Below, one piece after another: positions 51,731 to 60,975 of a DNA stretch of 64,000 nucleotides (positions are counted from its first letter, which is position 1; each line of letters starts with the position of its first letter). The notes beneath the pieces were generated by a model. The model was not told the DNA's origin. It saw only the letters and a program-made list of their open reading frames with translations, and searched no databases. The position numbers were made by a program, and so were the translations under genes. This DNA comes from Porphyrobacter sp. (GTDB taxonomy: Bacteria > Pseudomonadota > Alphaproteobacteria > Sphingomonadales > Sphingomonadaceae), in contig WGLN01000003.1 of the NCBI GenBank assembly GCA_016125555.1, positions 45,055 through 109,054 on the forward strand, in the 5' to 3' direction.

Positions 51731-52261
51731 ATGGCGGGTTCGCTCAACAAGGTCATGCTGATCGGCAATCTCGGCGCCGATCCGGAGGTGCGCACCTTCC
51801 AGAATGGCGGAAAGGTGTGCAATCTGCGCATCGCCACCTCGGAAAGCTGGAAGGACCGCAACACCGGCGAGCGGCAGGAGCGCACCGAGTGGCACACTGT
51901 CGCGATCTTCAACGAGGGGCTGGCGGGCGTGGCCGAACGCTACCTGAAGAAGGGCTCCAAGGTCTATATCGAGGGCCAGCTCCAGACCCGCAAGTGGCAG
52001 GACCAGAACGGCAATGACCGCTATTCGACCGAGGTCGTGCTGCGCGGGCCGAATTCGGTGATGACTATGCTCGACGGCGCCCCCGGCGGCGGCGGTGGGG
52101 GCGGCCGCTCGGGCGGCTTCGGCGGCGGCAGCGGCGGCGGGAGCGGCGGCTATGGCGGCGGCTCCGGCGGCGGCGGTGGCGGCTGGGATCAGGGCGGTGG
52201 TTCGTCGGGCGGCTCCTCGGGCGGCGGCTACGACGATCTCGATGACGATATTCCCTTTTGA
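51731..52261 (+). CDS. ssb: Single-stranded DNA-binding protein
   Basis: This OB-fold protein covers ssDNA in replication and repair. It is 176 residues long. The OB domain (2-115) has [72 protein letters not shown] and YSTEVVL. A glycine-rich linker (about 118-165) follows, made of Gly/Ser runs. The acidic tip DDLDDDIPF binds partner proteins. The start is ATG 51731; the 33-residue extension in the ORF track has no fold. No clear LexA site was seen in the 135-base gap upstream. Confidence 0.97.
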   Translation: MAGSLNKVMLIGNLGADPEVRTFQNGGKVCNLRIATSESWKDRNTGERQERTEWHTVAIFNEGLAGVAERYLKKGSKVYIEGQLQTRKWQDQNGNDRYSTEVVLRGPNSVMTMLDGAPGGGGGGGRSGGFGGGSGGGSGGYGGGSGGGGGGWDQGGGSSGGSSGGGYDDLDDDIPF

Positions 52262-52321
52262 CACAAGCACTTCGCGCAGGCTAGGTTGAGGCCCGCCGGA
52301 CCCGCCGGCGGGAGTTCGACC

Positions 52322-53458
52322 ATGCGCGCACGTCTGCCTGTCCTCGGCCTTGCTCTCGCGCTGACCGCCCCGTTGTCGGCGGCGCAGACCGCCCCTCCAC
52401 CGCCCGCCTTCGTGACCGTTCGCCAGGCGGAAAAGGCGCTGGTCTCGTGGCAGGCGGGCGCGGTGCGTTGCGGGGGCGAAGAGGGGGTCACGATCGCCCC
52501 GCTCGATCCCGTGGAGCCCATGCCGTCACCCGTGGCGATATTTGCGGGCGCCGAGCGCGCCGGCGTGACGCTGCTGTTCGATCTCGATGCAGAAGGACGG
52601 CCTTTCGCGATCCGCCGCCAGTCCGAGGCGCGCGTGATCGTCGACGAACAGGACCTGATCCCGGCCCTGCGCGCCAGCCGCTTCGCCGTGGCCGCGCCGC
52701 AGACGGGGTGCAGCGTCACCTATTCGCCGCGCGTTGAACCGCTCTCCGAGGCGCCGCTCGCCAAGCTCGCGCGCTACGGGGTCGGCCAGCGCGCCCGGCT
52801 CGACCCGGCGACGTGGGACCGCTTCGCGCCCGGCAATTGCCGCGAACGCCCGCGGGTCGCGCCGTTGCTGCGCGCCTATCCCGACTGGCGCAAGCTCGAA
52901 CGCCGCGCGGGCGAGTGGGGCTGGACCTATGTCGGCTACGATATCGATGCCGAGGGGGTGCCGGTGAACCTCGAGACGCTCGCCGGTTCGGGCGATCCCG
53001 GCTTCGACGAGGAGGGGCGCCGCGCCGTCGCCGCGGCGCGCTATGCGGGCGGGCCGCGCTCGGGCTGCGTGCAGGTGTGGTGGCGCGGGCCGGCAAAGAT
53101 CCCGGCGCCGCCGATCCCGCCCAAGTCCGAGACGGAGGGGAACCCTGCCTGCGAGATCGACGACCGCTGGGCGACCGAGCCGCGCCTGACCTATCCCCGT
53201 CCCTACGAGAACCGCGCGGTCGAGGGCTGGGCGATTCTGCGCTACGATGTCGCGCCCTGGGGCGAAATCGGCGCGATCGAGGTGCTCGACGCGCAGCCGA
53301 GCGCGGAGTTCGGCCAAGCCGCCGTGGGGGTGATCCGGCGGTCGCGCTACAAGCCTCTCGAGAGCGGGCTCTCGGGCTGCGTCGACCGGGTGATCTTCCG
53401 CATCCGGCCGGACGCGGACGAGGCGAGCGACGGGGAAAGCGCCCCCGAGCCGGGCTAG
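52322..53458 (+). CDS. Secreted protein with three TonB_C-like units
   Basis: This 378-residue exported protein has a signal peptide (RLPVLGLALALTAPLSAAQ). Three related units lie at about 81-130, 199-249 and 302-353. Each has the order Gly, two short strands, an Asp-x(3)-Gly turn (FDLDAEGRPF, YDIDAEGVPV, YDVAPWGEIG), a helix ending Ser/Ala-Arg-Phe/Tyr, and Gly-Cys (QTGC, RSGC, LSGC). That resembles the TonB C-terminal domain. There is no membrane anchor and only a short Pro stretch, so it cannot be a normal energy transducer and is probably a soluble periplasmic adaptor. GGGAG precedes ATG 52322. It follows ssb by 60 bases. Confidence 0.75.
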   Translation: MRARLPVLGLALALTAPLSAAQTAPPPPAFVTVRQAEKALVSWQAGAVRCGGEEGVTIAPLDPVEPMPSPVAIFAGAERAGVTLLFDLDAEGRPFAIRRQSEARVIVDEQDLIPALRASRFAVAAPQTGCSVTYSPRVEPLSEAPLAKLARYGVGQRARLDPATWDRFAPGNCRERPRVAPLLRAYPDWRKLERRAGEWGWTYVGYDIDAEGVPVNLETLAGSGDPGFDEEGRRAVAAARYAGGPRSGCVQVWWRGPAKIPAPPIPPKSETEGNPACEIDDRWATEPRLTYPRPYENRAVEGWAILRYDVAPWGEIGAIEVLDAQPSAEFGQAAVGVIRRSRYKPLESGLSGCVDRVIFRIRPDADEASDGESAPEPG

Positions 53459-53998
53459 TCAGTCCTTCTTCAGCGCCGCCAGCATTGCCGCGAGCGGGCC
53501 GTCCTGCTCGCCCTCGGCCACGATCCCGGCGGCTTTGCGCGCCGCGTCGGCCTCCGGCCCCTCGGCATAGGGATCGATCGCGAGGCCGAGCGTCTGGGCC
53601 ACCGCCTCGCCGAGGTCGAACATCTCGCCCGCATAGTCGATCTCGTCGCAATCGTCGGCTTCGAGCTCGATTTCGGCGTCCTCGTCCTGCGGGAGGGTGC
53701 GCAGGGATTCCTCGACGAAGCGCAGTTCGATCGGTTCATCGATCGTGACCGGGAAGTCCTCGCCGCTCACCGCGCAGGGCTGCATGATCTCGGCGTGGAG
53801 ATGCCCGGTCGCGCGGATCGCCCGCGGCCTCTGTTCCAGTTCCACCTCGGCGCGCAGGCTTTGCACCGCGCCGAGGCCGAAGCGCGTCGCCAGCGCGGCG
53901 CGCTCCTCCGCGCTGGCCTCGATCGTCACCGGCCCTGCCGGAAGCGGGCGGGTGCGGATCATGCGCGTCAGTTCGGACGGGGGCGGGCTCGCGGTCAC
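53459..53998 (-). CDS. YceD/DUF177-family protein
   Basis: This 179-residue acidic protein is related to YceD, which is linked with rpmF and ribosomal RNA processing in many bacteria. The core is RFGLGAVQSLRAEVEL, GHLHAEIMQPCAVSGEDFPVTIDEPIELRFV, EADDCDEIDYAGEMFDLGEAVAQTLGLAIDPYAEGP. Cysteines in the PCAVSG and DDC segments recur in the family. In sphingomonads it usually lies beside the cytochrome bc1 chaperone gene, as here. The GTG start at 53998 overlaps that gene by four bases. It ends adjacent to the convergent TonB_C gene, with no base between their stops. Confidence 0.87.
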   Translation of the reverse strand: MTASPPPSELTRMIRTRPLPAGPVTIEASAEERAALATRFGLGAVQSLRAEVELEQRPRAIRATGHLHAEIMQPCAVSGEDFPVTIDEPIELRFVEESLRTLPQDEDAEIELEADDCDEIDYAGEMFDLGEAVAQTLGLAIDPYAEGPEADAARKAAGIVAEGEQDGPLAAMLAALKKD

Positions 53999-54522
53999 CA
54001 GATCGCGCTCGCCTTGAGCATTTCCTCGTCGCTGAAGCGCGCGAGGCGTTCGGAGAGCTTCATCAGCCGCTCGGCGACCCGGCCTGCGCTTTCGGCTTCG
54101 TCGGCGCCTTCCGCGAAGGTCACGTTGCGCGACACGGCGGCGGTCAGCCGCTCGCGGTCACGCGCGTTGAGCGCCCCGCGATAGGCGCCGAGCCGGCCGC
54201 CGAGCACGCTCATCAGCTTGCCCACGCGCTTGCCGACGACCACGTCGTTGACCCCGAATTCGCGCAACTGCCCGTCCATGTCCTCGACAAACAGCTCGGC
54301 CAGCAGCGCGCTTTCGGCGCGCATGTCGGAAGCCTCGACGCGCACCATCACCACGCTCAGCACCGCCGTGACGAGGTCGAAGCGCCCGGCAACCGTGTCG
54401 GCGACGCCGCATTCGGCGTAATAGGCCGGGTCGCGCGCCAGTTCGATCACGCGGTGCCACAGCGGGCGGACTTCCTCGCGCGGGTCGGGCGCGGTGCCGA
54501 GCAGACGGGAGAGAAACGACAT
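53995..54522 (-). CDS. Ubiquinol-cytochrome c chaperone (Cbp3-like)
   Basis: This 175-residue protein of the mitochondrial CBP3/UQCC family helps assemble cytochrome b of the bc1 complex. Conserved parts are PLWHRVIELARDPAYYAECGVADTVAGRFDLVTAVLSVVMVRVE, AELFVEDMDGQLREFGVNDVVVGKRVGKLMSVLGGRLGAYRGAL and the C-terminal helices. I start at ATG 54522 (MSFLSRLL); a GTG at 54543 would add seven residues. It precedes the YceD gene by a four-base overlap. The upstream 250 bases are shared with bamE on the other strand and show no gene. Confidence 0.9.
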   Translation of the reverse strand: MSFLSRLLGTAPDPREEVRPLWHRVIELARDPAYYAECGVADTVAGRFDLVTAVLSVVMVRVEASDMRAESALLAELFVEDMDGQLREFGVNDVVVGKRVGKLMSVLGGRLGAYRGALNARDRERLTAAVSRNVTFAEGADEAESAGRVAERLMKLSERLARFSDEEMLKASAIW

Positions 54523-54772
54523 TGGTCCAGCTTTGCCTTTCACATTCGCAGACGCACAAGGGCACTGGCGGACTTACGCCGTTCGCCGGGCGCCGGATGC
54601 GTTCAAGCACGGTTCAAGCCGCGCTTGCCAAGCGCCCCGCATCGCCTGTGGGCAGATGGTGCGTTGCAAGCTCGTGCCTAGCCCCTTAAAGCGCAAGACC
54701 CAAGGACTATGAGGCCGCCCTTCGCGGGCTGGCAGGATACGGGACGGACACGGTTTGACGCGAATTGCGAAA

Positions 54773-55270
54773 ATGAGCCCCGGGGCTGGCTGCAAGCGGG
54801 TTGCGATGCGCGCGACGCTGGTGCTGGGCGCGGCACTGCTGCTGCCCGCCTGTTCGGCGATCCGCGAATCGCGCGGCTACATCACCGATCCGCTGCTGAT
54901 CGACGTGGTCCAGCCGGGGATCGACAACCAGCGCTCGGTCGAGGGCACGCTGGGCCGCCCGACCTTCACCAGCCAGTTCGGTCAGCCGACCTGGTATTAT
55001 GTGTCCTCGGTCACCGGGCAGCGCCCCTTCACCCGGCTGAAGATCCGCCAGCACGCGGTGCTCGCGGTGCATTTCGACGATGCGGGCAACGTGACCGAAG
55101 TCGATCGCAGCGGCATCGACAAGGTCGTCTATCTCGATCCCGATGGCGACAAGACGCCGACGCTCGGCCGCGAGCGCGGCTTCCTCGAGGACCTGTTCGG
55201 CAATATCGGCCAGGTCGGCGGCGCGGGCCTGCCGGGCGGCGCAGGGCCGGGCGGTCCGGGCGGCCCGTAA
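54773..55270 (+). CDS. bamE: Outer-membrane assembly lipoprotein BamE
   Basis: This small lipoprotein of the BAM complex folds outer-membrane beta-barrel proteins. From ATG 54773 it has 165 residues. The lipobox is LLLPAC near residue 30. The SmpA/OmlA domain contains [42 protein letters not shown] and [17 protein letters not shown]. The C-terminal tail is Gly/Pro-rich ([17 protein letters not shown]) and has no known role. Starts at TTG 54755 and ATG 54806 are possible. It is followed after 59 bases by hslV and is divergent from the bc1 chaperone gene. Confidence 0.9.
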   Translation: MSPGAGCKRVAMRATLVLGAALLLPACSAIRESRGYITDPLLIDVVQPGIDNQRSVEGTLGRPTFTSQFGQPTWYYVSSVTGQRPFTRLKIRQHAVLAVHFDDAGNVTEVDRSGIDKVVYLDPDGDKTPTLGRERGFLEDLFGNIGQVGGAGLPGGAGPGGPGGP

Positions 55271-55329
55271 GGCCGCGCTTCTTCCGCAGCGCGCTTGAAC
55301 CTCCGGGCAAGCGCGCCATATTCGCGGGC

Positions 55330-55887
<558 letters not shown>

Positions 55888-55935
55888 CTCCGTTCGGTCC
55901 GGGCGCCGCGAGCGCTTGGCAGGACGGCAGGGGCG

Positions 55936-57048
55936 ATGATCGAGGGAGAGCTCGAGCGGCCGGTGAACGGCCCCGCGCGCAGCGCGCAAGGCAAGCTGGC
56001 CGCGATCCAGCTGCTGCGGATCGTCGCCGCTTCGGTGGTGGCCGTGTTGCACGTCGCGCTCGCCTTTGCCGATCACGTCGGCGAGGGCCTCGGGATCGGC
56101 CGCGAGACGGGGCCTGCCGACCAGATGGCGGTCATGCTGTTCTTCCTCGTTTCGGGCTACGTGATGGTGATTTCGTCGCGCGGGCGGTTCGGTCGGAGCG
56201 GCGCGCGATGGAGTTTCTGGAGGCGCCGCCTGATCCGCATCATGCCGGCCTATTGGATCGCGAGCCTCGCGCTGGCCGGGGTCTTCCTGACCATCCAGCC
56301 CCGGCCCGTGGACCCGGCCGCGCTCCTGCGCTCGCTCGCGCTGGTGCCCTACTGGCCCCCGGACGGCGGGCTTCGGCCTCTGCCGTTCCTGTGGGTCGGC
56401 TGGACGCTGTTCTACGAGATGTGCTTCTACGCCGTCTTCGGCCTGTTCATCGCGCTTCGCAAAACCGCGGCTCTGGGCGCCACCGCCGCGGCACTGCTCG
56501 CGCTGGTGCTCGCGGGCTTCGCGGTGCCGCCCGAAAACGCCTTCCTGTTCGCCGTCACCCGCCCTGTCCTGCTGATGTTTCTCGCCGGAATGGGCATCGC
56601 CCTGTGGCGGGGGGGCGGGGGCGCGGCATCCGGCCGGCTGCGCGTCGCCGCGCTGCTCGCGATGTGCGCCGCGCTCGCGCTGATCCCTGAGCCGGCGATG
56701 CCCGAGGCGATGGGCTTCGACTATCTCGCGTGGTGCGGCTTGCCGGCGCTGCTGCTGGCCCTTGCCGTCTTGGGCGGGCCGCTTGCGCTGCCCGCGCCGC
56801 GGGCCGTGGTGGCGGCGGGCGACATGAGCTACGCGCTCTACCTCCTGCACCTGCCGATCGCCTGGGCGTGGTTGTGGCTGTGGGCACGCCTCCCGTTCTT
56901 CGATCCGGGCCCGTGGGACTACCTCGTCTCCGCGCTGCTGGCGACCTGGGCGGCGAGCTGGCTGTTCTTCGTCCATGTCGAGCGGCCGATGACCGCAGGC
57001 TTGAACCGGCTCGCGCGCTCGCCACATGGGGGGCGAGTGACAGCCTGA
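55936..57048 (+). CDS. Acyltransferase 3 family membrane protein
   Basis: This 370-residue integral membrane protein has about ten helices. Family motifs are [20 protein letters not shown] with the His near residue 35, [31 protein letters not shown] and [33 protein letters not shown] lies near the end. Such enzymes move acetyl or other acyl groups onto LPS, exopolysaccharide, peptidoglycan or rhizobial Nod factors. The substrate is unknown. It sits between hslV and hslU on the same strand, and its stop is 8 bases before the hslU start. Codon and GC use look like the neighbours, so recent transfer is not obvious. Confidence 0.88.
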   Translation: MIEGELERPVNGPARSAQGKLAAIQLLRIVAASVVAVLHVALAFADHVGEGLGIGRETGPADQMAVMLFFLVSGYVMVISSRGRFGRSGARWSFWRRRLIRIMPAYWIASLALAGVFLTIQPRPVDPAALLRSLALVPYWPPDGGLRPLPFLWVGWTLFYEMCFYAVFGLFIALRKTAALGATAAALLALVLAGFAVPPENAFLFAVTRPVLLMFLAGMGIALWRGGGGAASGRLRVAALLAMCAALALIPEPAMPEAMGFDYLAWCGLPALLLALAVLGGPLALPAPRAVVAAGDMSYALYLLHLPIAWAWLWLWARLPFFDPGPWDYLVSALLATWAASWLFFVHVERPMTAGLNRLARSPHGGRVTA

Positions 57049-57056
57049 CACGGGAC

Positions 57057-58373
57057 ATGATGACCAGCACCGCACCCCAATCCCTCACCCCCAAGGCGAT
57101 CGTCGCCGCGCTCAACGAGCACATCATCGGCCAGAAGGATGCCAAGCGCGCGGTCGCCGTCGCGCTGCGCAACCGCTGGCGGCGGCAGCGGCTCGGCCCT
57201 GAGCTGCGCGACGAGGTGACGCCCAAGAACATCCTGATGATCGGCCCCACCGGCTGCGGCAAGACCGAGATCAGCCGCAGGCTCGCGAAGCTGGCGGAGG
57301 CGCCCTTCGTCAAGGTCGAGGCGACCAAGTTCACCGAGGTCGGCTATGTCGGCCGCGATGTCGAACAGATCGCCCGGGATCTGGTGGAAGAGGCGATCCG
57401 CCTGGAAAAGGAACGTCGCCGCGAGAAGGTGCGCGAGGCTGCCAGCGAGGCGGCGATGCAGCGCCTGCTCAATGCGCTGGTCGGCGAGAACGCCTCCGAG
57501 GCGACCCGCGCCAGTTTCCGTGAACGCATCACCCAGAACGCGATGAACGATGTCGAGGTGGAGATCGAGGTCGCCGACAGCCCCGCCATGCCCTTCGACA
57601 TGGGCAACATGGGCGGCTCGATGCAGATGATCGACCTCTCCGACATGATGGGCAAGGCGTTCGGCCGGAAGAACACCCGCCGCCAGAAGCTGCGCGTGCC
57701 CGATGCCTGGGACCGGCTGGTCGACGAGGAGGCCGACAAGCGGCTCGACCAGGACGACGTGGCGCGGGTCGCGGTCCAGAACGCCGAGACCAACGGGATC
57801 GTGTTCCTCGACGAGATCGACAAGATCGCCGTCTCCGACGTGCGCGGCGGCTCTGTCAGCCGCGAGGGCGTGCAGCGCGACCTGCTCCCCCTGATCGAGG
57901 GCACCACGGTCGCCACCAAATACGGACCGATGAAGACCGACCACGTGCTGTTCATCGCCAGCGGCGCCTTCCACGTCGCCAAGCCTTCGGACATGCTCCC
58001 CGAACTTCAGGGGCGCCTGCCGATCCGCGTCGAACTGCGCGCGCTGACCGAGGAGGATTTCGTGCGCATCCTTTCGGAAACCCGCGCCAATCTCGTCGCG
58101 CAATACAAGGCGCTGCTCGGCACCGAGGAGGTGACGCTCGACTTCGCCGACGACGCGATTGCCGAGATCGCCCGGATTGCCGCGCAGGTGAACGCCGGGG
58201 TCGAGAACATCGGCGCGCGGCGGCTGCAGACGGTGATGGAGCGCCTGCTGGAGGAAATCAGCTTCGAGGCCGAGGACCACAAGGGCGAGACGATCCGGGT
58301 CGATGCCGGCTACGTGCGCGAACGGCTCGCCGGCCTTGCGGGCGACACCGACCTGTCCAAGTATATCCTGTGA
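57057..58373 (+). CDS. hslU: ATP-dependent protease ATPase subunit HslU
   Basis: This AAA+ unfoldase is the partner of HslV. It is 438 residues from ATG 57057 (57060 equally possible). Walker A is [18 protein letters not shown] near 64. The pore loop is [19 protein letters not shown] and the I-domain runs from about 110 to 245, with a Met-rich stretch ([18 protein letters not shown]). Walker B is [10 protein letters not shown], followed by [23 protein letters not shown], and [20 protein letters not shown]. The C-terminal tip LSKYIL inserts into HslV pockets. The ACT gene overlaps the stop. Confidence 0.97.
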   Translation: MMTSTAPQSLTPKAIVAALNEHIIGQKDAKRAVAVALRNRWRRQRLGPELRDEVTPKNILMIGPTGCGKTEISRRLAKLAEAPFVKVEATKFTEVGYVGRDVEQIARDLVEEAIRLEKERRREKVREAASEAAMQRLLNALVGENASEATRASFRERITQNAMNDVEVEIEVADSPAMPFDMGNMGGSMQMIDLSDMMGKAFGRKNTRRQKLRVPDAWDRLVDEEADKRLDQDDVARVAVQNAETNGIVFLDEIDKIAVSDVRGGSVSREGVQRDLLPLIEGTTVATKYGPMKTDHVLFIASGAFHVAKPSDMLPELQGRLPIRVELRALTEEDFVRILSETRANLVAQYKALLGTEEVTLDFADDAIAEIARIAAQVNAGVENIGARRLQTVMERLLEEISFEAEDHKGETIRVDAGYVRERLAGLAGDTDLSKYIL

Positions 58374-58744
58374 CCGAGCCGGTCGGCGACACCCAGGCGA
58401 TGATCGCCGGGATGGCGCCGACGCTCGATGCCCGCGCGTGGTTCTTCGTGCTGGTCGAGGGCGAGCCGCCCGCCGATGCCTTTGCGCTGATCCGCGAGGA
58501 GGAGGGCACCACCGCGATTCTGCCCGGCGAGCGGACGGGGATGCCCTTCGCGCGGATCACGCTGACGGTCCATTCTGCGCTCGAGGGCGTGGGGCTGACG
58601 GCGGCGGTCTCGGGCGCGCTGGCAGAGGCGGGGATCGCCTGCAACGTCGTCGCCGGATACCACCACGATCACCTATTCGTGCCATGGGAGCGGCGCGAGG
58701 AGGCGGTGGCGGTGCTCCGGCACCTCGCCGACAGGGCCTCCTGA
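58370..58744 (+). CDS. ACT-domain protein (COG3602-like)
   Basis: This 124-residue cytoplasmic protein has the ACT_7/DUF2241-type layout. Two short ACT-like modules are seen: [26 protein letters not shown] in the first, and [60 protein letters not shown] in the second. ACT domains bind amino acids and regulate enzymes; the ligand and the partner here are unknown. The GTG start at 58370 overlaps the hslU stop (GTGA). The 168-base gap after it holds only the GTGTCTC motif. Confidence 0.85.
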   Translation: MTEPVGDTQAMIAGMAPTLDARAWFFVLVEGEPPADAFALIREEEGTTAILPGERTGMPFARITLTVHSALEGVGLTAAVSGALAEAGIACNVVAGYHHDHLFVPWERREEAVAVLRHLADRAS

Positions 58745-58863
58745 CACGCGCGCTTTCCTACTGCCTTTGGGCCTGACACCATCGCCCGCATGACCCGCCG
58801 CCCCGCCTTGCGCCGTGCTCTTCCAGAGGGGGTGGGCGGGGGCGGGTTTTCTCCCCCTGAACA

Positions 58864-58880
58864 GTGTCTCATGTGTCTCC
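58864..58880. repeat. GTGTCTC tandem motif, copy 2
   Basis: GTGTCTCATGTGTCTCC differs in one base from the copy at 17946-17962. Both lie in intergenic DNA close to a gene end. Confidence 0.45.
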
Positions 58881-58912
58881 AACAGGCGCCGGCGAGGGGA
58901 CGCGGACGTGCC

Positions 58913-60865
58913 TCACTCGCCCAGCAGGTGCTCTTCCCAGAACATCAGCTGCGCGAGGAAGGCGTAGTCCGAATTGTCCTTCTTCCGGTAGCCGTGGCCC
59001 TCGTCGGCGGCGATGAGGTGCCAGGCCTCGCCGCCGTTCGCGCGGATCGCGGCGACCATCTGGTCGGCCTCGGACTTGGGGACCCGCGGGTCGTTGGCGC
59101 CGGTGATGACGAACATCGGCTTGGTGATCTCGTTCACGCGGGTGAGCGGGCTGATGGCCATCAGCTTGGCGCGCTGTTCGGGAATGCGCTCGTCGCCATA
59201 TTCGACGCGCCTGAGGTCCTGCCGATAGGGGTTGGTGTTCTCGAGGAAGCTGACGAAGTTGCTGATCGCGACGGTGCACTGGGTCGCAGTCAGCTTGTCC
59301 TTCAGCTGCACCGCGGCAGCATAGCACATGTAGCCCCCATAGGAGCCGCCGGTGAGGCCCACCCTGTCCGCATTGACCGCCGGGTCGGCGCGCACGGCGT
59401 CGATCAGCGCGGCCATGTCCTTCACCGAATCCTCGCGCTTGAAGGGGCCGTTGTCGAGACTGACGAAGGTCTTGCCGTATCCGGTCGACCCGCGCACGTT
59501 GGGGTAGAACAGGCCGATGCCGAGCTCGTTGAGGTAGTAGTTGCCCCGGCCCATGAAGCCCGCGGTCGACTGGCCTTCCGGTCCCCCGTGGACGCTGACG
59601 AGCAGCGGGCGGGGGCCGGCGAACTTCGCCGGATCGGGAAGGTAGAGCAGGCCCGAGACCTCGAGCCCGTCGAAGCTCTTGGTGGTCACGATCCGCGGCT
59701 CGACGTTCACCTGCGGGTCGAGCCCGCCGGTCTCGCTCTGCGTCCAGCGGGTCAGCTGCATGGTTTCGGGGTCCAGCGACCACACGTCCGCCGCGCTCTT
59801 GGCGCTCGAGAAGGAAAAGCCGATTTCGCCCCACGGCGCGATCTCCACGCCGCCGATCTGTCCGGCGGGCAGGGCATCGACCTTGGTGACCTTGCCGGTG
59901 GCGACGTCCATGATCCGCAGCCGATCGGTCCCGGCCTCGTTGACGACATAGGCGATGGTCCTGCCGTCGTCGGAAATGTCGAAGCCGTCGACGTCCCATG
60001 TTTCACGTGAAACAGGGGCAAAAGCGCCTGACACGGGGTCAAGCCGGCCCAAACGCCGGAAATCGGACCCCAGGTCGCTCGTCACCCACAGCGTTCCGTC
60101 GGGCGCGACGGCGAGCCCGCCATAGGCCACCTCCGCCGCCGGATCGCCGATCGGGGTCATTTCGCCGCTGGCGAGATCGAGCCTGTAGAGGTCCACATCC
60201 TGCACCGAGTTGTAGTCGGCGACATAGGCGAAGGCCTTGTCGGGCGAGAAGGCGGCGATCGCCCATCCGCCGCCCTTGCTTTCGTAGACCATCCGCGCCG
60301 AGGCCGGGTCGCGCGGGTCCATCACGTAGAGGTCCGAATCCACCCCGTTGCGGCGGGTCGAGCTGAACCCGATCAGCGTCCCGTCTGCACTCCAGGCGTT
60401 CATCTGGTTGCGGCTCTTGCCATCCGTGACGAGGGTGAGCCGCCCGTCCTTCAGCGTGTGGAGCTGGTAATATTCGTCGCCCCCGCGGTCCTTGGACACG
60501 AGGATCACATCGCCCTTCTCGGGCGCATAGGAGCCGTAGACCGGCTCGGCCTCGAAGCTGATCTGGGTGCGCGCGCCCAGCGGCTCGGGGACCCGGTGGA
60601 GCTGGGTCACGTTGGCGAAGCGGGTGCCGATCAGCACCGCGCGGGCGTTCGGGTCCCACCCGGCGAAGGATGCGCCGCGCGCTTCGAGATAGGGGCGCGC
60701 GCGCTCGGCGAGCGTCAGCGGGACGGGCGGCATGTCCTCGGCGGTGAGCGCCGCGGGGATCGGCACGGCGGGGGCGGGGGGCGCGTCCTGCGCCGCGAGG
60801 GGCAGAGCAGTGCCAAAGGCGGTGGCGGCAAGCAGCGCGGCGGTCAGTCGGATGTGACGCGTCAT
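58913..60865 (-). CDS. S9-family prolyl oligopeptidase, exported
   Basis: This 650-residue secreted serine peptidase has a signal peptide (RLTAALLAATAFGTALPLAAQ). A seven-bladed beta-propeller spans about 60-370, with repeated WSADGTLIGFSS, FSPDKAFAYVADY and ISDDGRTIAYVVN segments. The alpha/beta-hydrolase domain carries GLTGGSYGGYMCYAA with the catalytic Ser, NDPRVPKSEAD with the Asp and DEGHGYRKKDN with the His. It probably acts as a periplasmic dipeptidyl or oligopeptidase in peptide scavenging. I start at ATG 60865, ten bases after GGAGAGA; ATG 60883 is possible. It follows the ABC exporter on the same strand. Confidence 0.92.
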   Translation of the reverse strand: MTRHIRLTAALLAATAFGTALPLAAQDAPPAPAVPIPAALTAEDMPPVPLTLAERARPYLEARGASFAGWDPNARAVLIGTRFANVTQLHRVPEPLGARTQISFEAEPVYGSYAPEKGDVILVSKDRGGDEYYQLHTLKDGRLTLVTDGKSRNQMNAWSADGTLIGFSSTRRNGVDSDLYVMDPRDPASARMVYESKGGGWAIAAFSPDKAFAYVADYNSVQDVDLYRLDLASGEMTPIGDPAAEVAYGGLAVAPDGTLWVTSDLGSDFRRLGRLDPVSGAFAPVSRETWDVDGFDISDDGRTIAYVVNEAGTDRLRIMDVATGKVTKVDALPAGQIGGVEIAPWGEIGFSFSSAKSAADVWSLDPETMQLTRWTQSETGGLDPQVNVEPRIVTTKSFDGLEVSGLLYLPDPAKFAGPRPLLVSVHGGPEGQSTAGFMGRGNYYLNELGIGLFYPNVRGSTGYGKTFVSLDNGPFKREDSVKDMAALIDAVRADPAVNADRVGLTGGSYGGYMCYAAAVQLKDKLTATQCTVAISNFVSFLENTNPYRQDLRRVEYGDERIPEQRAKLMAISPLTRVNEITKPMFVITGANDPRVPKSEADQMVAAIRANGGEAWHLIAADEGHGYRKKDNSDYAFLAQLMFWEEHLLGE

Positions 60866-60975
60866 TGCGGGTTCTCTCTCCATGGAACTTCGCCCCCCTG
60901 TTGCGAGGGCCTGGAGAGCAAGGACTAACCAGCCGCTGCGGGAGGGGCAATCCTCCCCGATGAGCCGCCGCGCGC

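Noticed and set aside
52080-52250. GGC-rich repeat in ssb as a mobile or unstable repeat
   Set aside because: It encodes the normal glycine-rich linker of SSB leading to an intact acidic tip.
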